From positions 11,080 to 75,079 of the forward strand of contig NZ_JAJBUX010000018.1 of NCBI RefSeq assembly GCF_020860125.1: a DNA stretch of 64,000 nt. Reading direction: 5' to 3'. Positions 17,872 through 25,001 of the stretch are shown in pieces. A model generated the notes under the pieces. It did no database searches. It saw only the letters and a program-made list of their open reading frames with translations, and was not told where the DNA came from. Positions within the stretch are counted from its first letter, which is position 1. Each line of letters opens with the position of its first letter. The position numbers and the translations under genes are program-made. The stretch is from Cloacibacillus sp. Lineage in GTDB: Bacteria > Synergistota > Synergistia > Synergistales > Synergistaceae.

Positions 17872-17954
17872 CCGCTGATCATATGCGCCCTCCGGCGGGC
17901 AAACTAAGTTCGGCCGCCGGAGATATGGTTTAATTTTGCGGCGCAAATCAGCAG
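17872..17954. repeat. Reversed, shortened copy of the eut-locus repeat element
   Basis: CCGCTGATCATATGCGCC at the left end, then CAAACTAAGTTCG, is the reverse complement of the right half of the element at 8132-8307. The right end GCGCAAATCAGCAG is an inverted, shorter match to the left end. The hairpin arms CCGCCGG are kept. It lies between eutJ and the small gene at 17980. Confidence 0.7.
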
Positions 17955-17979
17955 TTATACAGGAAAGGAGGCTGCCCGG

Positions 17980-18267
17980 ATGAATTACGAAAAGCTGATC
18001 GCGGAGATCGTGACACGCGTCATTGAAAAGCTGGAGGCGCTCGAAAGAGAAAAAGCTCCCTGCGCGCCCTCTTCCCACGTCTCTGAAAGGGAGCGGGAGA
18101 CCCCGCGCGCGGAGGTACGGCTTGAAAAACGGGTGATAACGGAAAAAGACATCGTCGAGGCACGCAGAGGCGGGGCCTCGGCGGTACGGATCGCGGAACG
18201 CGCGATAATGACGGATCTGGCCAAAGAATACGCGCACGCGCACGATATAGCCGTAAAACGCGGCTGA
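17980..18267 (+). CDS. Small microcompartment-associated protein, function unknown
   Basis: The 95-aa protein has an N-terminal amphipathic helix (MNYEKLIAEIVTRVIEKLEAL) like cargo encapsulation peptides, a charged Pro-containing linker, and a C-terminal module (RVITEKDIVEARRGGASAVRIAERAIMTDLAKEYAHAHDIAVK) that resembles the N-terminal module of the EutT encoded at 15635. AAGGAGG precedes the ATG. It sits between eutJ and eutN. I infer that it is carried into, or bound to, the shell, perhaps as an adaptor for cobalamin enzymes; no catalytic motif is visible. Confidence 0.75.
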   Translation: MNYEKLIAEIVTRVIEKLEALEREKAPCAPSSHVSERERETPRAEVRLEKRVITEKDIVEARRGGASAVRIAERAIMTDLAKEYAHAHDIAVKRG

Positions 18268-18281
18268 CGGAGGAATGAACG

Positions 18282-18566
18282 ATGAAGGTCGCAAGAGTGA
18301 TAGGCAATATATGGGCTACGCGCAAGGAACAGAAGCTCTCCGGCTTCACCCTCTTGATCCTTCAGCGCATAAATATAACGACGGGAGAGGACGACGGGGC
18401 GCCGATCGTCGCGGCGGATATGATCGGCGCGGGCTGCGGCGAAATGGTGCTCTTTGTCGGAGGCAGTTCGGCGCGCAGCGCCGCGGGCGACATGTCGCTC
18501 CCAGTGGACGCCACCGTCGTGGCGATAGTCGACAACTTTGAGCTGCCCGGCTGCAAGAGGGAGTGA
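18282..18566 (+). CDS. eutN: Microcompartment vertex protein EutN
   Basis: A 94-aa EutN/CcmL-family pentamer protein that caps the vertices of the shell. The family pattern is clear: MKVARVIGNIWATRKEQKLSG at the N-terminus, a variable middle, then GAGCGEMVLFVGGSSAR and DATVVAIVDN. GGAGG lies upstream of the ATG. The stop is 4 nt before the pduS-like start. Confidence 0.96.
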   Translation: MKVARVIGNIWATRKEQKLSGFTLLILQRINITTGEDDGAPIVAADMIGAGCGEMVLFVGGSSARSAAGDMSLPVDATVVAIVDNFELPGCKRE

Positions 18567-18570
18567 AAAG

Positions 18571-19917
18571 ATGGAATTATTAGAGGCGATAAAATGGGCC
18601 GGCGTGGTCGGCGAGGGCGGCGCGGGCTTCCCGACCTATGCGAAACTAAATACCAGGGCCGAATGCTTTATAGTGAACGGGGCGGAATGTGAACCGCTCA
18701 TCGAGACGGACAAATACCTCATGCGCACCTTCCCTGAAGAGATCATCGCGGGGACGGCCGTGGTATCCACCCATCTCGGCGCTAAACGCACCGTCGTCGC
18801 CCTCAAGGAGAAATACGAGGCGGAGGCGGCGGCCCTATCGGCGGCGATCGAAAAAAGCGGCGCGGACATTGAGATTGTGAAGATGCCCGCCTTCTATCCC
18901 GCGGGCGACGAACATACGATGGTCTACTACGTGACGGGGCGCAGCATCCCCGCGCGCGGCATCCTGATCAGCGTCGGCTGCGTCGTGGACAACGTCGGCA
19001 CGATGCGCAGCGTCCACGAGGCGCTTGAGGGTCGTCAGGTGACGGACAAATACCTCTCCGTCACGGGAGCGGTGCGCGAGCCGGTGATGCTACGCGTGCC
19101 GGTCGGCACCTCCTTCCGCGAATGCGTGGCTCTCGCGGGGACGAATCTCTCCGAATACGCCGTGATAAACGGCGGCCCGATGATGGGGCTGGTCCTCTCG
19201 GAAAAAGAGAAGATCGACGCCGCCGTCGTGACCAAGACGACGGGAAACATCCTCGTCCTGCCGCCGGACCACTACCTCGTGGGCCGTTCAAAACTAAAAA
19301 TGCAGCGGATACGCCTCCAGTCGCGCAGCGCCTGCATATAGTGCCGCTACTGCACCGACCTCTGCCCGCGCTGGCTGATCGGCCAGGAGATGGAGCCGCA
19401 TATGGTGATGCGCGGCCTCTGGATGGAGGGGCAGATAAAGGACGACGCGGAATTCGTGCGCGCCTTCGGCGACGCGATGAACTGCTGCAGCTGCGGGATA
19501 TGCGAACTCTACGCCTGCCCGATGAATCTCTCTCCGCGCCGCGTCAACGAATACTTCAAAGGGGTGCTGCGCTCGCGCGGTCTCGAATCGCAGGTTGATC
19601 CGCACCCTGAGGCGCGCGGTTCATTCAGCGACAGGCTGATACCGACCGAGAGGCTTGTCGCGCGCCTCGGCCTCCGCGACTACTATCCGGGACACGCGGA
19701 ACGCTGCCTTGAATACCAGCCGCGGACGGTCTACATACCCTTCCGGCAGAGCATCGGCAGGGCGGCGGAGGCGGTCGTGGCGGAGGGCGCGGCAGTGCGG
19801 CGCGGCGATCTGCTCGCGAAGGCCGCGGAGGGGCTCTCCTCAAATATCTACGCGAGCATAGACGGAACGGTAAGAGATATCAGCGTGCAGGGCACGCGCA
19901 TAGTGAGCGGGGGGTAA
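18571..19917 (+). pseudogene. pduS: PduS-like cobalamin reductase interrupted by an in-frame amber codon
   Basis: RnfC/PduS-type flavoprotein expected to reduce cobalamin and pass electrons through two [4Fe-4S] clusters. The frame runs over 449 codons with one TAG at 19339-19341 (codon 257). The N-terminal part has the flavin/NADH motif GVVGEGGAGFPTYAKL. After the TAG come CRYCTDLCPR and CCSCGICELYACP, then a barrel-sandwich end. The TAG falls inside the first cluster motif (ACI-stop-CRYC), where homologues have Gln, so one C-to-T change from CAG explains it. Either the gene is freshly broken or the codon is read through; TAG is an ordinary stop for neighbouring eutB and eutJ. Sequencing error cannot be excluded. 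Confidence 0.85.
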
Positions 19918-19923
19918 GCGAAG

Positions 19924-20463
19924 ATGGGAAACGCCATAGGAATGATAGAGCTATCGAGCATCGCGGAGGGCATCAACACCGCCGACGCGATGGTGAAGGC
20001 GGCGAATGTCGAACTTATCCACGCCTCGACCATCTGCCCCGGCAAATACATAACGATAGTACACGGGGAGGTCGGCGCGGTGCACGCCGCGATGAGTGCG
20101 GGGCGGACGGCGGCGGGACACTACGTCGTCGACGAACTGCTGATACCGAACATCGATCCGCAGATATGCCCGGCGATCATGATGACCACCCGCCCCGGCG
20201 AGATAGAGGCGGTCGGCGTCATGGAATACTTCTCCGTCGCCTCGGCGATAACGGCGGTGGACATCGCGGCGAAGGCCGCGAATGTGAGGCTCATAGAGAT
20301 ACGCATCGGCTTCGCGATCGGCGGCAAAGGCTTCGTCACCCTCACGGGCGACGTCGGTTCGGTGCGCGCCGCCGTAGCCGCGGCGACGAAGGAGGAGGCG
20401 CTGCTGGTCTCCAAGACGGTCATCCCGCGCCCCTCCAAACAGCTCGTCAAGAAACTTATATAG
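19924..20463 (+). CDS. pduT: PduT-like tandem-BMC shell protein with cluster-binding cysteine
   Basis: The 179-aa protein has two BMC domains (residues 4-85 and 94-175) and forms pseudohexameric trimers. Cys38 in STICPGKY matches the pore cysteine of PduT that binds a [4Fe-4S] cluster at the trimer axis and may move electrons across the shell. It directly follows the PduS-like reductase, its usual partner. If PduS is not made, the redox role of this pore protein may be lost. GC-rich codon use matches its neighbours. Confidence 0.93.
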   Translation: MGNAIGMIELSSIAEGINTADAMVKAANVELIHASTICPGKYITIVHGEVGAVHAAMSAGRTAAGHYVVDELLIPNIDPQICPAIMMTTRPGEIEAVGVMEYFSVASAITAVDIAAKAANVRLIEIRIGFAIGGKGFVTLTGDVGSVRAAVAAATKEEALLVSKTVIPRPSKQLVKKLI

Positions 20464-20529
20464 ACGCGGGTAAAAATGAAAAACGGCGGCGCGGCCGCTT
20501 TGCGAAAAACAGGAAAGAGGGAATGGTAA

Positions 20530-21753
20530 ATGTTTGACGAACTGATCGGCAACCTTTCAAACATACAGGTGTTCACGGAGAGCCTGCACAGCTGGATCAG
20601 CAATCTATCGGTCAACTCGGCGATCATCTTCGTGATGATGATATTCATGCTGCTCGGCGCGATAGACAAAATACGCGGCAACAAATGGGGCTACGGGGAA
20701 GAGTTCGACAACGGCTTCAACGCGATGGGGCTGCTCGCCATCGCAATGGCGGGCGTCGTCGCCGCCGCGCCGGTGCTCGCGATAATCCTTAAGCCGATAA
20801 TCGTCCCCATCTACGGCATGGTTGGCTCCGACGCCTCGATGTTCGCGACGACGCTGCTCGCCTGCGACATGGGCGGATACCCGCTCGCGATGAAGCTCGC
20901 CGCCAACGATTCGATTGGAAACTTCTCGGGGCTGATACTCGGCACGATGATGGGACCGACGATCGTTTTCACGATTCCCGTCGCGCTCTCGATCATCAAA
21001 GTGCAGGACCGCCCCTACCTCGGCGCGGGCGTCCTAGCGGGGCTCATCACCATTCCGCTCGGCTGTATCGCGGGCGGCCTGCTGATGAACATGACCCCCT
21101 ACAAGATAGATCTCGCGACGATTCTCGTGAACCTCATCCCCGTCATCATCATCGCGGGGCTCATCTGCATCGGCCTTTGGTTCCGGCCGCAAAAGATGAT
21201 AAACGGCTTCAACGTCTTCGGCTCGGCGGTCACGATACTGATAACGATCCTCACCGCCATCGCTGTATTTGAATACCAGACCGGCATCCACTTCCCGCTC
21301 TTCGACCAGATGGTCGTCCCCGCGGAAGAGGGCGGCAGCATACCGCTGGAAGACGGGCTGCTGATCTGCGGCCAGATCGCGACCGTGCTCATCGGCGCCT
21401 TCCCGATGGTCAAGTGGATCACGCGCACCTTCGGCGGCGCGCTGGAGGCGGTTGGGCGCCACCTCGGAATGAACGAGGACGCGGCGGCCGGTATGGTCGC
21501 GAACCTCGCCAACAACATCGCGATGTTCAATATCTTTGAGAAGATGGACCCGAAGGGCAAGCTGCTTAACGTGGCTTTCACCGTATCGGCGGCCTTTGTC
21601 TTCGGCGACCACCTTGGATTCACCGCGGGGGCCAACCCGGAGATGATCTTCCCCGTGGTCGTCGGCAAACTCGTCGCCGGTATCACGGCAGTGATCCTCG
21701 CGAACTTCCTCGCGCCGATGCTGCTCGCGAAGATAAAAGAGGCAAAGGCCTGA
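20530..21753 (+). CDS. eutH: Ethanolamine permease EutH
   Basis: A 407-aa polytopic inner-membrane protein of the EutH family, importing ethanolamine when supply is low. About ten hydrophobic segments; family pieces VNSAIIFVMMIFMLLGAIDKIRGNKWG, LACDMGGYPLAMKLA and FVFGDHLGFTAGANPEMIFP are plain. About 30 extra residues precede the usual first helix. A GGGA run 7-8 nt upstream of the ATG is a modest ribosome-binding site. It is next to last in the operon, before eutQ. Confidence 0.95.
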   Translation: MFDELIGNLSNIQVFTESLHSWISNLSVNSAIIFVMMIFMLLGAIDKIRGNKWGYGEEFDNGFNAMGLLAIAMAGVVAAAPVLAIILKPIIVPIYGMVGSDASMFATTLLACDMGGYPLAMKLAANDSIGNFSGLILGTMMGPTIVFTIPVALSIIKVQDRPYLGAGVLAGLITIPLGCIAGGLLMNMTPYKIDLATILVNLIPVIIIAGLICIGLWFRPQKMINGFNVFGSAVTILITILTAIAVFEYQTGIHFPLFDQMVVPAEEGGSIPLEDGLLICGQIATVLIGAFPMVKWITRTFGGALEAVGRHLGMNEDAAAGMVANLANNIAMFNIFEKMDPKGKLLNVAFTVSAAFVFGDHLGFTAGANPEMIFPVVVGKLVAGITAVILANFLAPMLLAKIKEAKA

Positions 21754-21820
21754 TGTCATGCCGGGTCTCTGCGAGGGCGGCTGCGCAGGCTGCCCGATAG
21801 CCAAAGAGGAGGCAAAAGAA

Positions 21821-22276
21821 ATGGAAAATACAAATAAAATGAACGTCAGCGAACAGATGCTACGGGAGATAGTGACAGAAGTGATACAGGGCCTCGCCGC
21901 CCGCCGTCCCGAGTCCGGCGGCTTCACGAAGGTCGTGGACCCGAGCGGTATAATCCTCATTAAGAGCGAGACGGTAAAGTGCGAGCCCTTCCAGGGCGAA
22001 CCCGGCGTGAGACTCAAGGACGTCGTGACGCTGGAAGAGGCGCCGCGCATCGGCGCGGGCATCATGGAGCTCGACGGGGCGGACTTTGAATGGACGCTGA
22101 CCTACGACGAATACGACGTGGTATTCGAAGGGGTCCTCGAAATAGAGATCGACGGCCGCGTCGTGACCGGTAAGCCGGGGGACATCATATACATCCCGAA
22201 GGGGAGCCACATCCACTTCCGGACGCCGAAGACCGCGAGGTACGCGTATTTCGTTTATCCCGCTAACTGGCAGTAA
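21821..22276 (+). CDS. eutQ: Cupin protein EutQ
   Basis: The C-terminal 100 residues form a cupin barrel (WTLTYDEYDVVFEGVLEIEIDGR, GKPGDIIYIPKGSHIHF). EutQ is needed for ethanolamine growth in some bacteria; an acetate kinase activity has been reported for the Salmonella protein. The N-terminal NVSEQMLREIVTEVIQGLAARR is an amphipathic helix of the encapsulation type. AGGAGG 9 nt upstream favours the ATG at 21821. The frame is open from an ATG at 21758, 4 nt after eutH, which would add a Cys-rich segment (CEGGCAGCP); that longer form is possible. Last gene of the operon; inverted-repeat elements follow. Confidence 0.9.
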   Translation: MENTNKMNVSEQMLREIVTEVIQGLAARRPESGGFTKVVDPSGIILIKSETVKCEPFQGEPGVRLKDVVTLEEAPRIGAGIMELDGADFEWTLTYDEYDVVFEGVLEIEIDGRVVTGKPGDIIYIPKGSHIHFRTPKTARYAYFVYPANWQ

Positions 22277-22281
22277 ATCGG

Positions 22282-22409
22282 TAAATCGGCGTTTATACGC
22301 ACGACTAACTTCATAACTGAGGGCTTTGCAATGCTCACCGCACTTTAGTGCGCCTCCGCTTGCCAAGCCCTCAGTTATTTCGTTATTCGCACGTCTAAAC
22401 GCCGATTTA
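22282..22409. repeat. Terminal-inverted-repeat element A
   Basis: The 128-bp element starts TAAATCGGCGTTTATACG and ends with the near inverse (CGTCTAAACGCCGATTTA). Inner arms AACTGAGGGCTT and AAGCCCTCAGTT continue the pairing, so most of it folds as one long hairpin. An inverted copy with three mismatches lies at 49373-49500. It may also end eut transcription, though no T-tract is present. Confidence 0.9.
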
Positions 22410-22601
22410 TCTTTGCTTTGTCACACCGGCCCACGAGCCGGCGTCTAGTGTCTTAGGGTTGTTTTTCCGCATTTCGTGAGTCAGCCCTGGAGGCGCTGGA
22501 CTCCGGCTCGGAGGCCGGAGCGACAAGACAGGGGCAAACAGTGGTTCTGTTTCTATATACTGAAAAGCTAAATCGTTATTTATCTCTTTTCCCATCCGAA
22601 G
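22410..22601. other. Spacer between repeat elements A and B
   Basis: No gene. It contains short GC-rich inverted repeats and, near its right end (about 22575-22600), a TTTATCTCTTTTCCC motif that recurs at 49045-49062 and, inverted, near 48780. Confidence 0.5.
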
Positions 22602-22730
22602 GAAATCGGCGTTTAGAAGTGCGAGTTGCTAAATAAAATGGTGGTTCCGATACCGGAGCCGTATCTTTATACGGTGAGGACCGCAGACCCCGAAGTTATG
22701 ACGCAAATCGTGCTTATAAACGCCGATTTA
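22602..22730. repeat. Terminal-inverted-repeat element B
   Basis: Same end motif as element A (AAATCGGCGTTTA and TAAACGCCGATTT) with a different interior (CCGGAGCCGTATC). An inverted relative lies at 48642-48767. It abuts the 3' end of metQ and may serve as its transcription end. Confidence 0.85.
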
Positions 22731-22735
22731 CAGAT

Positions 22736-23512
22736 TTAGAAAGCGGGAATGACACCCTTGGCGGACAGCTTCTCGTTGATGAACTTCTTCACCTCCGGCG
22801 AATTCAGCGCCTTCGCGAGCGCCTTTATCTTCGCGCTGTCCTTGTCGCCGCTGCGGCAGGCGAGCACGACGGCGTATGGGGAGTCCTTCGACTCAAGCGC
22901 GAGGGCGTCTTTCGAGGGGTTGAGCCCCGCGTCGACGGCGAAGTTCATGTTGATGACGGAGATCGTCGTGTCGGGGAGGGTGCGCGGCAGCTGCGGCGCT
23001 TCAAGCTCCCTTATTTTGAGCTTCTTGGGGTTTTCAACGATGTCGGCGGCGGTCAGCTTGTTGCCTGGCTTCATCTTGAGCAGCCCTTCGCGCTCAAGCA
23101 GCTTGTAGGCGCGGAAGCCGTTGGTCGGGTCGTTGGGGACGGCGACGACCGACTTTTCTTTAACGTCCTTCAGCGACGTTATCTTCTGCGAGTAGATGCC
23201 GATGGGGAGCAGGTGGACCTTTACGAGCGGCACGATGTCAAGCTTTTTTTCGCTCTTCATGTTCTCAAGATAGGGGATGTGCTGGAAGAAATTCGCGTCG
23301 AGGCTCTTGTCTTCCAACGCGAAGTTCGGCTGCACGAAGTCGGTGAATTCTTTGATATCCAGTTCGTAGCCCTGTTTCGCCAGCACCTCTTTGGCGACGT
23401 CCGCGATCTCTTTCGCGGGAAAGGGGGTGACCCCGAGGACGATCTTTTCCGCCGCGAAGGCGGATGACGAGAGTACGAGCAATGCTATGGCCGCAAGAAT
23501 TATTTTTTTCAC
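22736..23512 (-). CDS. metQ: MetQ/NlpA-family methionine-binding protein
   Basis: Periplasmic binding protein of a MetNIQ-type ABC importer. The 258-aa product has a signal peptide (MKKIILAAIALLVLSSSAFA) and typical family blocks (KIVLGVTPFPAKEIADVAKEVL, FVQPNFALEDKSLDANFFQH, VAVPNDPTNGFRAYKLLEREGL). There is no Cys after the hydrophobic core, so it lacks the lipobox most MetQ proteins have and may be a soluble periplasmic protein. No metN or metI is in view. A sigma-70 promoter, a Met-rich leader peptide and an intrinsic terminator precede it, which supports methionine as the ligand. Confidence 0.9.
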   Translation of the reverse strand: MKKIILAAIALLVLSSSAFAAEKIVLGVTPFPAKEIADVAKEVLAKQGYELDIKEFTDFVQPNFALEDKSLDANFFQHIPYLENMKSEKKLDIVPLVKVHLLPIGIYSQKITSLKDVKEKSVVAVPNDPTNGFRAYKLLEREGLLKMKPGNKLTAADIVENPKKLKIRELEAPQLPRTLPDTTISVINMNFAVDAGLNPSKDALALESKDSPYAVVLACRSGDKDSAKIKALAKALNSPEVKKFINEKLSAKGVIPAF

Positions 23513-23612
23513 AGTGATACCTCCAGTAGTTTTATATATTTATAATTAAAAATTACCTGCTGTCTTTTGACCCGTCTCTTATCTCCTCTCCCGTAAATTT
23601 TTCAAAAGACAT

Positions 23613-23646
23613 AAAAAAGACCGGACCCGCAGCGGCGGACCCGGTC
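23613..23646 (-). terminator. Leader terminator/attenuator upstream of metQ
   Basis: Read on the - strand, a 12-bp stem (GACCGGGTCCGC / GCGGGTCCGGTC, two G-U pairs, 4-nt loop) at 23646-23619 is followed by six T at 23618-23613. It ends 100 nt before the metQ start codon, with no gene on that strand upstream, so it can only act on the metQ leader. GCGGGTCC in the 3' arm also occurs at 23699-23692, within the leader peptide, and could pair with the 5' arm instead. Confidence 0.85.
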
Positions 23647-23667
23647 CTGTAATGACAACGCGCGTAC

Positions 23668-23751
23668 TTAAGCGCCGGTCAGTTCAGGAGAGGACCCGCA
23701 GTGAGCGCACATCATCATGTACATTATCGAAATATGGCTTGCTGAATACAC
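23668..23751 (-). CDS. Putative methionine-rich leader peptide of metQ
   Basis: A short frame lies between the promoter and the leader terminator. From the ATG at 23724 it reads MYMMMCAHCGSSPELTGA: four Met in the first five codons plus two Cys. An in-frame GTG at 23751 has AGGGGGA 7 nt upstream and would give a 27-residue peptide with five Met after the start; the ATG at 23724 has no clear ribosome-binding site. Stalling at the Met run when charged Met-tRNA is scarce would couple translation to the downstream terminator, as in his or trp operons. Expression is unproven. Confidence 0.6.
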   Translation of the reverse strand: MYSASHISIMYMMMCAHCGSSPELTGA

Positions 23752-23802
23752 GGCGTTTCCCCCTTCCCTCCAAAATAGGCGCTGAAAAATCATTGGTGAG
23801 AT

Positions 23803-23830
23803 TTTATACTCATCAGCCGAATAATGTCAA
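23803..23830 (-). promoter_or_regulatory. Sigma-70 promoter of the metQ leader
   Basis: On the - strand TTGACA (23830-23825), 16 bp, TATAAA (23808-23803). Transcription should begin near 23796, leaving a leader of about 280 nt before metQ. Confidence 0.75.
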
Positions 23831-24067
23831 GTACGCCGTTGATTATTTCTGGGCAACGCGCAGTCCCCTAACAGAAACATTGAGCAGCCCGCGCTGCCAG
23901 GCGGCACGGGCGTTGGCGGCTGGCTTTCATTTGTTTGTCCCGATGATTATTTTGACAGATTGCCGTTAAAAGTATTTTTACGAAAAAATACTAGGTACAC
24001 AATGCTGTGCCTTAAAACTGAATTTGTATTATAATAAAAAAAGTTATGGAGAAATTGGAGTGTTTTT

Positions 24068-24604
24068 ATGAAAAGGATATTCATTACCGCGTTAGTTTTA
24101 ATCTTTGTCAGCGCGGCGGCGGCCTGCGCGGCGGCTCCCTGGTCGCCGAAGGCGGGGGAGTACTGGATCAAGATCAACAAGCAGCAGCTCAGGCTCACGC
24201 TCTTTAAGGGCGGCGAGGTCGTGAAGAGCTGGCCCGTCTCGGTCGGCAAGGGGCGCGGCAAGACTAAGACCTCGCGGCTGGATCTCATCACGCCGACGGG
24301 GATCTTTACGATCTACCGGGTGATTCCCGACGCCACGAAGCTGGTCTTTGACCCGGCCTGGTTTAACGAGCCGGGAGAGGCCGCGCCAGGAGCCTACGGC
24401 TCGAAGCTGATCTCCTTTTACAACAAATGGCAGATCGCGATCCACGGCACGAACAATCCCGGCTCCGTCGGGCGGTGGGCGACGCACGGCTGCGTCAGGC
24501 TCAAGAATCCCGACATCGAGGATCTTGTGACCTATGTCAAGCCGAAGATGAGGGTCGTGATCGTCGACGGCGACGATATGCCCTTTTCGAAGGAGACTAT
24601 CTGA
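24068..24604 (+). CDS. L,D-transpeptidase (YkuD family)
   Basis: Exported enzyme that makes 3-3 crosslinks in peptidoglycan or anchors proteins to it. The 178-aa protein has an N-terminal signal segment (MKRIFITALVLIFVSAAAACA, with a weak lipobox-like AAAC) and one YkuD domain from about residue 32. Catalytic motif: H126 (IHGTNN), then THGCVRL with H140 and nucleophile C142. No peptidoglycan-binding or LysM domain. A TATAAT lies about 33 bp upstream (24030-24035), but no good -35 box goes with it. Monocistronic or with the small gene at 24680. Confidence 0.92.
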   Translation: MKRIFITALVLIFVSAAAACAAAPWSPKAGEYWIKINKQQLRLTLFKGGEVVKSWPVSVGKGRGKTKTSRLDLITPTGIFTIYRVIPDATKLVFDPAWFNEPGEAAPGAYGSKLISFYNKWQIAIHGTNNPGSVGRWATHGCVRLKNPDIEDLVTYVKPKMRVVIVDGDDMPFSKETI

Positions 24605-24679
24605 GCGGCGAATGAGGCGTTATGAATTGGCGGAAGCGTGCGATTTAAATTTAATGCAGAATCATCGAAGGGAGGCGGT

Positions 24680-24916
24680 ATGCCCATGAGCCGCGCATTT
24701 GTGAAAGAGGATGACGGAGAACGCGGAAACACCGTCGCCGATATACAGTTCCGCGAGGCGAAGGTCGAGTGGCTCAAGATACAGGAGAAAAAGCTCGACA
24801 CGCTGCTGAACGACCCAAAGTCCAAGAAGATAAAGCCGGATATGCTCGCCCGCTGGATAAAGGAGACCGAGGCCGACATCGCGAAGACGAAAAAGGAGCT
24901 TGGGTACGAGGGGTAA
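24680..24916 (+). CDS. Small conserved-type protein, function unknown
   Basis: The 78-aa protein is highly charged and helical (MSRAFVKEDDGERGN, then DIQFREAKVEWLKIQEKKLDTLL and KPDMLARWIKETEADIAKTKKELG), probably a helical hairpin. The MSRAFVKEDD start recalls small GreA/GreB-like proteins, but the catalytic coiled-coil tip cannot be identified. GGAGG at 24671-24675 serves the ATG at 24680 or the one at 24686. A strong terminator follows 24 nt after the stop. Confidence 0.7.
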   Translation: MPMSRAFVKEDDGERGNTVADIQFREAKVEWLKIQEKKLDTLLNDPKSKKIKPDMLARWIKETEADIAKTKKELGYEG

Positions 24917-24940
24917 AGGATTATTTGACGAACGACAAAA

Positions 24941-24970
24941 CTCCCGCCGTTTTATCGGCGGGAGTTTTTT
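24941..24970 (+). terminator. Intrinsic terminator after the small gene
   Basis: CTCCCGCCG-ttttat-CGGCGGGAG (9-bp perfect stem) followed by TTTTTT. A run of A on the left side means it may also work for the convergent gene at 25002-26432. Confidence 0.9.
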
Positions 24971-25001
24971 ATGTTTTTACGTGGACGAGGGCCGCGCGGC
25001 G

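Noticed and set aside
19339..19341. Pyrrolysine insertion at the TAG in the PduS-like gene
   Set aside because: No pyl genes or tRNA are in view, the homologous residue is Gln, and nearby genes end with TAG, so a nonsense mutation is simpler.
20476..20529. 17-codon frame before eutH (MKNGGAAALRKTGKREW)
   Set aside because: Weak ribosome-binding site and no regulatory logic; probably chance in the short gap.
23600..23800. SAM-I riboswitch or T-box in the metQ leader
   Set aside because: I could not find the conserved SAM-I core or the T-box UGGNACC element; a leader peptide with a Met run explains the terminator better, though a model search is still needed.
23880..23935. Repeat shared with the mce-mmdA gap
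   Set aside because: Only two short blocks match (about 15 and 13 bp), too little to call a repeat family.
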